Part shown: positions 7,049-11,776 of the stretch, piece by piece
How positions within the stretch are numbered: the stretch's first letter is position 1
Layout: each line of letters starts with the position of its first letter
Assembly (NCBI GenBank): GCA_002728935.1
Contig: PBWF01000001.1
Span: 1 to 11,776 of the forward strand
DNA from: Gammaproteobacteria bacterium
Lineage (GTDB): Bacteria > Pseudomonadota > Gammaproteobacteria > Pseudomonadales > Azotimanducaceae_A
Direction of reading: 5' to 3'
DNA length: 11,776 bases
Made by a program: the position numbers and the translations under genes
Notes under the pieces: generated by a model
What the model saw: only the letters and a program-made list of their open reading frames with translations
Told to the model about the DNA's origin: nothing
Databases searched by the model: none

Positions 7049-7223
7049 TGTGGTCTAAACGTTGAGTCAATAACATAGGGCTGTCCTAGGGTATGTCGCG
7101 TAACTTAAAAATTGAGCAGGTTGGTAGGGCTGGCTAAGGCAGGTCCGTTTAGAAAGACATTGTGTATGTTGAAGGTGGTGCTAGTTTGAGCTGAGGAGAG
7201 TTTACTTACTAAGGGCTATTCAC

Positions 7224-7325
7224 ATGCTAGAGGCTTCTCGTTGGCTAAAGGCTTTCTTGGTAGCCAGGGACTTGTTAATGAGGGGTAGGCTCCCAAATCG
7301 GCTGGAGGCTCCTTATCTGACCTAA
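7224..7325 (+). CDS. Possible 33-residue leader ORF upstream of nadA
   Basis: ATG 7224 to TAA 7323-7325, with AAGGG at 7211-7215 placed 8 bases before it. The predicted peptide begins MLEASRWLKAFLVARDLL and then continues MRGRLPNRLEAPYLT. It could form a basic amphipathic helix (Leu2, Trp7, Leu8, Phe11, Leu12, Leu18, Leu23 on one side). Three short DNA repeats fall in the same frame and encode Leu-Glu/Lys-Ala-X, at spacings of 18 and 57 bases, both multiples of three. It ends 18 bases before nadA, so it could be a leader peptide or coupled small protein. I do not recognise it. An ORF this short can arise by chance. Confidence 0.3.
   Translation: MLEASRWLKAFLVARDLLMRGRLPNRLEAPYLT
7226..7314 (+). 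repeat. Short dispersed imperfect repeat GCTRRAGGCTYYYY
   Basis: Three copies are seen: GCTAGAGGCTTCTC (7226-7239), GCTAAAGGCTTTCT (7244-7257) and GCTGGAGGCTCCTT (7301-7314). A partial fourth, AGGCTCCC, is at 7287-7294. The AGGCTYYY cores begin at 7231, 7249, 7287 and 7306, spaced 18, 38 and 19 bases. Each unit is itself nearly palindromic (for example GGAG-G-CTCC). They could be regulatory sites in front of nadA or part of the small ORF at 7224-7325. Confidence 0.4.
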
Positions 7326-7343
7326 CAAAAATGAGAGTGGAAG

Positions 7344-8360
7344 ATGGCGGAACGTGAAATAGAGCGGGATTTAGTGGCGAGTAACGCAGAAATCACTGTG
7401 GGTGAAACTGAGCGGCTTCGCGATGAAATCAAGCAAGCGCTGACCCGTCTCAATGCAGTCTTAGTCGCACATTACTACACAGATGAAGCAGTGCAATCCC
7501 TCGCCGAAGAGACTGGGGGTTGTGTTGCTGATTCCCTGGAGATGGCGAGATTTGGGGCTTCAGTAGCGGCTGAGACTATTGTAGTGGCTGGCGTGCGCTT
7601 CATGGGCGAGACCGCGAAGATTCTTAGCCCTTCAAAACGGGTGCTGATGCCGACGTTAGAGGCAACGTGTTCGCTTGATATCGGCTGCGAACCAAGCGCT
7701 TTTTCTGCGTTTTGTGATGCGCATCCAGACCGAACCGTGGTGGTATATGCCAATACGTCGGCAGAAGTAAAAGCCAGAGCAGATTGGGTGGTGACATCTA
7801 GTATCGCGCTAGATGTGGTCGAACACTTGATGGACCAGGGTGAATCGATTCTGTGGGCGCCAGACAAGCACCTGGGCGCCTATATTCAAGAAAAGACCGG
7901 CGCCGATATGATCCTCTGGGATGGTGCCTGTATCGTGCATGACGAATTCAAAGCCCAGGGACTACGTGATATGAAAGCGGTTCATCCTGATGCGATGGTG
8001 TTGGTACACCCGGAATCGCCTAAGGGGGTCGTTGATCAGGCAGACGTGGTTGGGTCTACCTCCCAACTGATCAAAGCAGCCATGGATGCTTCCTGTGATC
8101 AATTCATTGTGGCAACTGATCAGGGCATCTTCTACAAGATGCGCCAAGCTGCACCAGGGAAGACTTTTATGGCTGCGCCAACGGCGGGGCATGGCGCTGA
8201 GTGTAAAAGTTGTGCGAATTGTCCCTGGATGGCGATGAATGAACTTGATGCACTCGCAAAAGTACTACGCGAGCAACATCAAGAGATCATGGTGCCAGCG
8301 GATATTTCGAGGAAGGCACTCATTCCCTTGGAGCGCATGCTTTCTTTCAATGCTCGATGA
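7344..8360 (+). CDS. nadA: NadA, quinolinate synthase
   Basis: 338 residues. NadA condenses iminoaspartate (from NadB) with dihydroxyacetone phosphate to quinolinate, the first pyridine precursor in de novo NAD synthesis, using a [4Fe-4S] cluster. The three cluster cysteines are Cys109 ([10 protein letters not shown]), Cys196 ([11 protein letters not shown]) and Cys293 ([13 protein letters not shown]). Each is offset by four from E. coli Cys113, Cys200 and Cys297, so the active site is intact. Other family signatures are [28 protein letters not shown] (residues 41-68), [15 protein letters not shown] and [23 protein letters not shown] 7344 follows the purine-rich GAGAGTGGAAG. nadB is not nearby. 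The stop is 17 bases from the convergent end of bepA. Confidence 0.97.
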   Translation: MAEREIERDLVASNAEITVGETERLRDEIKQALTRLNAVLVAHYYTDEAVQSLAEETGGCVADSLEMARFGASVAAETIVVAGVRFMGETAKILSPSKRVLMPTLEATCSLDIGCEPSAFSAFCDAHPDRTVVVYANTSAEVKARADWVVTSSIALDVVEHLMDQGESILWAPDKHLGAYIQEKTGADMILWDGACIVHDEFKAQGLRDMKAVHPDAMVLVHPESPKGVVDQADVVGSTSQLIKAAMDASCDQFIVATDQGIFYKMRQAAPGKTFMAAPTAGHGAECKSCANCPWMAMNELDALAKVLREQHQEIMVPADISRKALIPLERMLSFNAR

Positions 8361-8377
8361 TTAATCAAGGGGTCTCT

Positions 8378-9841
8378 CTACCGAGATACCTGGTCAATCA
8401 GATCTCTGATTTCATCGAGGCGATTGCGGATCCGCTCGCTCAACTGAAAATTCTGACGAGCAAGGGGTTGTGCATAGGACAATTGCTTCTCGGCTCGCTC
8501 TAAATCTCCGTTGAGCAAGAAGTACTCGGCTCTAGCCTGATGGACGCCGATGATGTCGCCAGAGAGCCCTCTTGCCTCTGCCAGTTGATACCACGCTGCG
8601 TCATTAAACGGTTTGGCTTCGGTCGCCTCCGTTAGTAACTGGCTTGCGATTTCAGGTCGATCCATGGCAATCATAATATCTGCTTTCTTTATCATGAGTG
8701 GATAATTGCCGGGATTGATCAAAAGCGCCTCGTCGATCAAGGCATTCGCTGAATCAAGCTGTTTCGCCCTTAAGTACAGGTCCACTTCGGCAAGGTGAAG
8801 CGGGATGTTAAGGGGCATATCCGCTCTGAGCCGGCTAAGCAGCGCGCGCGCTTTGTCGAGATCACCTGCAGCAGTCATTAACAGAACGCTTAAATAATCG
8901 GTCGCTATATTAAGGACATCGTCTGTGCCTTGTCGGCTGGTCAGTAAAGGCGTCGACTCACGCGGATTGCTTGTGGAGAGCGCAATGGCTCTTGCGCGCA
9001 TCATTTGAAATTCTAAGTCGAGCGGCCATTGCCGTTTGGTAATACTCTCGGTTTGGTTGTACGCGTCTGTAATTCGGTTCCTAGTGACTGGATGCGTGCG
9101 TAAGAATTCAGGGATTTGGTCCCCGTCGGTCCGTGTTGCGCGGTCTAAGTGCTCAAACATATAGGCCATTGCGCGCGGATCAAGGCCTGCTCGAGTCAGT
9201 GTGTTAATACCCACTCTGTCGGCTTCAGACTCGCGAGTGCGACTATAGCTTAGACGCTGTGCCTGCATGAGCCCTTGGCTTGTGGTCATTGCTGCAATGC
9301 CAGCCTCGCCGCCGCCATAGGCGGCAATGATGGCGCCGGCAAGTAGTCCGGCAATGCTAATGACGCCGGCTTTGCGCGAGTCCTCAAGGCCTCTGGCAAA
9401 GTGTCGTTGGCTCAGGTGAGCAAGTTCATGGGCTAAGATCGCCGAGAATTCGTGAACCGAGGTTGCGGTGAGAAATAAACCGTGATGAATCCCGAGAATT
9501 CCTCCAGGAGCGGCAAAAGCATTAATCGTCGGGTTGTTGATCATGACGATGTATAGCCTAAAGTCCTCTAGATCACTGTAAGAGGCGAGGCGGTAGATTT
9601 GATGTTCGAGATAGTCATTTAAGAGCGGATCATCAAAGTTCGGTGTTTGCGCGCGAACGGCTCTAAGAAAACGTTGCCCCAATGCGTGTTCTTGATTGAG
9701 CGATGTGGGGGCTCCGCCACCTGCTCCCAGTTCTGGGAGATTGAGGTCATCAAGTACCGCAGATTGGCTGGCATAGGGTAAAACCATCAGCCAGACAAGG
9801 ACGACGGGTATCAGAATCGAAAGAAGTGGAGAACGGGCCAT
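8378..9841 (-). CDS. bepA: BepA (YfgC), periplasmic M48 metalloprotease/chaperone
   Basis: 487 residues from ATG 9841, the same length as E. coli BepA. BepA helps LptD and the BAM complex assemble and degrades misfolded outer-membrane proteins. A signal peptide covers about residues 1-27. The M48 catalytic motif HELAH is at 138-142, and the third zinc ligand is Glu206 in RESEADRVG, so the protease centre is intact. A long segment from about 330 onward carries TPR-like repeats (for example DKARALLSRLRADMP and DSANALIDEALLINPGNYPL). The frame extends to GTG 9928, but the extra 29 residues would precede the signal peptide, so ATG 9841 is preferred; no clear ribosome site is visible there. It is divergent from the tusA-like gene and convergent with nadA. 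Confidence 0.94.
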   Translation of the reverse strand: MARSPLLSILIPVVLVWLMVLPYASQSAVLDDLNLPELGAGGGAPTSLNQEHALGQRFLRAVRAQTPNFDDPLLNDYLEHQIYRLASYSDLEDFRLYIVMINNPTINAFAAPGGILGIHHGLFLTATSVHEFSAILAHELAHLSQRHFARGLEDSRKAGVISIAGLLAGAIIAAYGGGEAGIAAMTTSQGLMQAQRLSYSRTRESEADRVGINTLTRAGLDPRAMAYMFEHLDRATRTDGDQIPEFLRTHPVTRNRITDAYNQTESITKRQWPLDLEFQMMRARAIALSTSNPRESTPLLTSRQGTDDVLNIATDYLSVLLMTAAGDLDKARALLSRLRADMPLNIPLHLAEVDLYLRAKQLDSANALIDEALLINPGNYPLMIKKADIMIAMDRPEIASQLLTEATEAKPFNDAAWYQLAEARGLSGDIIGVHQARAEYFLLNGDLERAEKQLSYAQPLARQNFQLSERIRNRLDEIRDLIDQVSR

Positions 9842-10057
9842 ATTCAAATGGTGGCAGGCGTTGAGCGTAGTGTCCAACGTGTATCCGCTCTTGGGTTGAT
9901 ATAATCTACAGGTTAGGAAGCGGGTCACGAGCTAGTAAGGGTTGGATAGGTTGTGAAGCGTGTACGAGTCAAAGGTCCAGGGCGGCCATTGGTTTGGTCG
10001 TAGAGATGGCCATCGAGTGCCGGCTTTTGCAGTGCGTTGGTCTATTCAGGAGGTGAG
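9842..10057. other. bepA / tusA divergent control region
   Basis: 216 bases between the two divergent starts. A perfect TATAAT lies on the + strand at 9900-9905 but has no good -35. On the - strand, GTGACC (9923-9928) with GATTAT (9901-9906), spacer 16, is a weak bepA promoter candidate. If it is used, the GTG start at 9928 is excluded. A 6-bp inverted repeat GGCCAT (9984-9989) / ATGGCC (10006-10011) has a 16-base loop and no known meaning. No gene is evident. Confidence 0.35.
10048..10056 (+). promoter_or_regulatory. Very strong ribosome binding site of the tusA-like gene
   Basis: AGGAGGTGA at 10048-10056 is a nine-base perfect match to the 16S rRNA anti-Shine-Dalgarno sequence. Two adjacent ATGs follow at 10058 and 10061. 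The second has the better spacing (7 bases after GGAGG). The frame's earlier TTG at 10037 is ruled out because it lies upstream of this site. Confidence 0.85.
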
Positions 10058-10060
10058 ATG

Positions 10061-10339
10061 ATGCCAGAGACAAGAGGCGATATGACAGGATCCGAAGGGT
10101 TTGATGGGAGTGTTGATACGCTGCTGGATACCAAAGGGTTAAACTGCCCGATGCCGCTGCTAAAGGCGAAGCAGGCGCTCAACCGAATGAATGGAGGTCA
10201 GATCTTGGAAGTCATCTCCACTGATCAAGGGTCTGTCAGAGACTTTCAGGTATTCGCCACCCAGAGCGGAAATCAGCTACTCGGTCAAACTGACGATGGC
10301 TCCACATACACTCATTGGATTAAGAAGGCATCGCATTAG
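10061..10339 (+). CDS. tusA: TusA/SirA-family sulfur carrier protein
   Basis: 92 residues from ATG 10061 (93 from ATG 10058). TusA-family proteins carry persulfide sulfur on a conserved Cys for tRNA thiolation, molybdopterin or related pathways. The signature LDTKGLNCPMPLLKAKQAL contains the CPxP motif with active Cys29. The following VISTDQGSVRDFQVFATQSG fits the family's second half. About 20 residues precede the domain and look disordered. The gene is divergent from bepA and followed by a PerM-like gene, an order I recall from Pseudomonas (nadA, bepA, a TusA-like protein, later dapA), where the TusA-like protein has been linked to molybdenum cofactor and nitrate use. Whether it is true TusA or that paralog cannot be told from sequence alone. 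Confidence 0.85.
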   Translation: MPETRGDMTGSEGFDGSVDTLLDTKGLNCPMPLLKAKQALNRMNGGQILEVISTDQGSVRDFQVFATQSGNQLLGQTDDGSTYTHWIKKASH

Positions 10340-10405
10340 ACGCTAAAGACGCGCTGGCGTGTAAGACTAGCCTCGCAGGTGTTGGTATTCTCTTGGAGCA
10401 GTGAG

Positions 10406-11479
10406 ATGAAGCAGATTATTGCAACGTGGTTGAATCGCTACTTTGCTAATGCGGAAGCACTGGTGCTTCTCCTGCTAATCGTGATCGTAGCTGCTGGGCT
10501 CTATCTGCTTGGATCTATCGCAGTACCGATTTTAATCGCGCTTGTGTTTACTTATGTGTTGCAAGGCCTGGTCCAACGACTTGAGCAACTGGGTGCTCCA
10601 CGATGGTTATCTGTCAATGCCACTTTCGTTTTATTTTTGGGCGCGTTTATTGGGTTTCTCGTTTTTCTCTTCCCTCGTATTTGGCGGCAGCTAACTCGTC
10701 TTTACCAAGATTTGCCTAATTTGGCCTTGTCTGGGCAGGAAATGGCGGCCCAGTGGGCCAAAAACTACGATTGGTTGATATCGCAAAAGCAGGTACAGAC
10801 CTGGATTGATGTACTCAATACCGAGGCGGCCAATATCGGCCAATGGATCGTGACCACGTCTTTTGCAAACTTGCCGGTCTTTATGGAGATCGTTGCCTAC
10901 ACCGTGATCGTGCCGATACTCGTGTATTTCATGTTGAGCGACAAAGACAGAATTCTCGAGTATCTGACGAGTTTTCTCCCTGAGGATAGACCGTTTTTGC
11001 AGGGCATTGGCGAGGAGATGAATAAACAGTTAGAGAATTATGTGCGAGGCAAATTTGTTGAGCTGACCCTAGCGGGAATTGCCACGTACATTTTGTTCTC
11101 GGTGTTTGACTTAAATTACGCCGCGCTGTTGGCTTTCCTAGTCGGGTTGTCGGTCATCATTCCTTATTTGGGAATCGCGGTTGTCACCGTGCCAGTCCTC
11201 GTCATCGCATTAATGCAATTCGGCCTTGGTGGGTCCTTTTGGAGCTTGATGGCCGGCTACATATTGATACAAGTGCTGGATGGCATGCTTTTGGTGCCCC
11301 TTCTATTCTCTGAGGCCAATGACATTCATCCGCTAGCCATCATTGTCGCGGTTTTAGTCTTTGGTGCATGGTTTGGTGTCGCGGGCGTTTTCTTCGCGAT
11401 ACCGCTGGCCATTTTTATCAAAGCCATGATTGAGGCTTGGCCCAGATTAGGGGCCTCTTCGTCGGCAGAAACAACCTGA
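10406..11479 (+). CDS. PerM / AI-2E-family membrane transporter-like protein
   Basis: 357 residues (E. coli PerM is 353). Hydrophobic segments at about residues 19-51 and 66-90 are followed by a soluble helical region and then several more membrane segments to about 345. This is the AI-2 exporter (DUF20) architecture. Recognisable stretches are PVFMEIVAYTVIVPILVYFM, LVGLSVIIPYLGIAVVTVP and the C-terminal IHPLAIIVAVLVFGAWFGVAGVFFAIP. Members have been linked to AI-2 export, Na+/H+ exchange or permease roles, so the substrate here is open. ATG 10406 is chosen over GTG 10379 because GGAG (10395-10398) lies 7 bases upstream. It follows the tusA-like gene by 66 bases and precedes dapA by 63, so one transcript is plausible. 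Confidence 0.88.
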   Translation: MKQIIATWLNRYFANAEALVLLLLIVIVAAGLYLLGSIAVPILIALVFTYVLQGLVQRLEQLGAPRWLSVNATFVLFLGAFIGFLVFLFPRIWRQLTRLYQDLPNLALSGQEMAAQWAKNYDWLISQKQVQTWIDVLNTEAANIGQWIVTTSFANLPVFMEIVAYTVIVPILVYFMLSDKDRILEYLTSFLPEDRPFLQGIGEEMNKQLENYVRGKFVELTLAGIATYILFSVFDLNYAALLAFLVGLSVIIPYLGIAVVTVPVLVIALMQFGLGGSFWSLMAGYILIQVLDGMLLVPLLFSEANDIHPLAIIVAVLVFGAWFGVAGVFFAIPLAIFIKAMIEAWPRLGASSSAETT

Positions 11480-11542
11480 TGTGATTGTGGGCTCGCAGTG
11501 CTGGCGGTATCATGCCGGGCTTTTCCGGGAGAGACTCGATTG

Positions 11543-11776
11543 ATGACCCAAGGCAGTATTGTTGCGCTGGTAACTCCTATGTTCGCCTCGGGCGAGATTG
11601 ATTGGGAGAGCCTTGAGGCGTTAGTTGAGTGGCATGTGTCTTCCGGAACAGTGGGAATTGTTCCTGTTGGTACGACGGGAGAGTCGCCGACCGTTAGCCC
11701 TGAAGAGAATTGTGAGATTATTCGTTTCGTCGTTGAAAAAACGAAAGGTCGAATGACTGTAATTGCAGGCACGGGT
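11543..11776 (+). CDS. dapA: DapA, 4-hydroxy-tetrahydrodipicolinate synthase (3' end outside window)
   Basis: The first 78 residues are present and the frame is open to the window edge. DapA condenses pyruvate with aspartate semialdehyde, the first step of the diaminopimelate/lysine branch that feeds peptidoglycan. [10 protein letters not shown] at the N-terminus and [12 protein letters not shown], with the active-site threonines Thr44 and Thr45, match E. coli DapA almost position for position. VIAGTG ends the visible part. The Schiff-base lysine and the catalytic Tyr of the later half are outside the window. GGGAGAG (11527-11533) lies 9 bases before ATG 11543. Confidence 0.96.
   Translation, partial: MTQGSIVALVTPMFASGEIDWESLEALVEWHVSSGTVGIVPVGTTGESPTVSPEENCEIIRFVVEKTKGRMTVIAGTG

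Larger units (their letters stand above)
7049..7343. other. Divergent intergenic region before nadA
   Basis: 295 bases between the divergent ATP-grasp gene and nadA. On the - strand a weak promoter candidate is GCGACA (7094-7099) with TATGTT (7072-7077), spacer 16; it would give a 5' leader of under 20 bases, consistent with the missing ribosome site of the ATP-grasp gene. On the + strand no good nadA promoter was found; TTTACT at 7201-7206 is only weakly -35-like. The right half holds a possible 33-codon ORF (7224-7325), short imperfect repeats, and a 6-bp inverted repeat TGGCTA (7242-7247) / TAGCCA (7261-7266). Confidence 0.5.

Noticed and set aside
8366..8395. Shared terminator between convergent nadA and bepA
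   Set aside because: The inverted repeat near GGTCTC/GAGATACC has a mismatch and lacks a T-tract, and much of it lies in the bepA coding end.
9842..9928. 29-residue N-terminal extension of BepA from GTG 9928
   Set aside because: It would bury the signal peptide inside the protein; starting at 9841 gives the same length as E. coli BepA.
10006..10056. 16-codon ORF just before the tusA-like gene, ending in its ribosome site
   Set aside because: No ribosome site of its own and no supporting pattern.

Overview
The window looks like ordinary core chromosome from a gammaproteobacterium of roughly 50% GC. Three things point there: the tol-pal cluster, the order nadA / bepA / tusA-like / PerM-like / dapA, and queE-queC followed by a tRNA-Lys, an order I associate with Pseudomonas and its relatives. 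I cannot name the species. I see no transposase, integrase, phage gene, CRISPR array or toxin-antitoxin pair.

Layout. 1-3031 (+): end of tolR, then tolA, tolB and pal, the cell-envelope Tol-Pal system. A strong hairpin terminator (3157-3188) and a candidate promoter (TATAAT at 3243-3248) separate pal from a second + strand unit, cpoB-queE-queC-dedA (3306-5958). That unit joins the last Tol-Pal partner, two enzymes of queuosine/preQ0 synthesis and a DedA-family membrane protein. On the - strand follow a tRNA-Lys(UUU) at 6008-6083 and a 309-residue ATP-grasp protein resembling glutathione synthetase (6119-7048).

A 295-base gap (7049-7343) leads to nadA (+, 7344-8360). The gap holds a possible 33-codon leader ORF containing three copies of a short repeat. 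bepA (-, 8378-9841) converges on nadA. Divergent from bepA, on the + strand, are a TusA-like sulfur carrier (10061-10339), a PerM/AI-2E-family membrane protein (10406-11479) and the first 78 codons of dapA, cut by the window edge.

How the genes work together. TolR/TolA use the proton motive force to drive TolB-Pal through the envelope during division, and CpoB links this to peptidoglycan synthesis. BepA is a periplasmic protease/chaperone for outer-membrane assembly. QueE and QueC act in succession towards preQ0. NadA makes the NAD precursor quinolinate. DapA starts the diaminopimelate/lysine branch.

No obviously new multi-gene system is present. The items most worth a second look are the unusual GshB-like ATP-grasp gene next to tRNA-Lys, the small repeat-bearing ORF just upstream of nadA, and the terminator/promoter switch inside the tol-pal-cpoB cluster.
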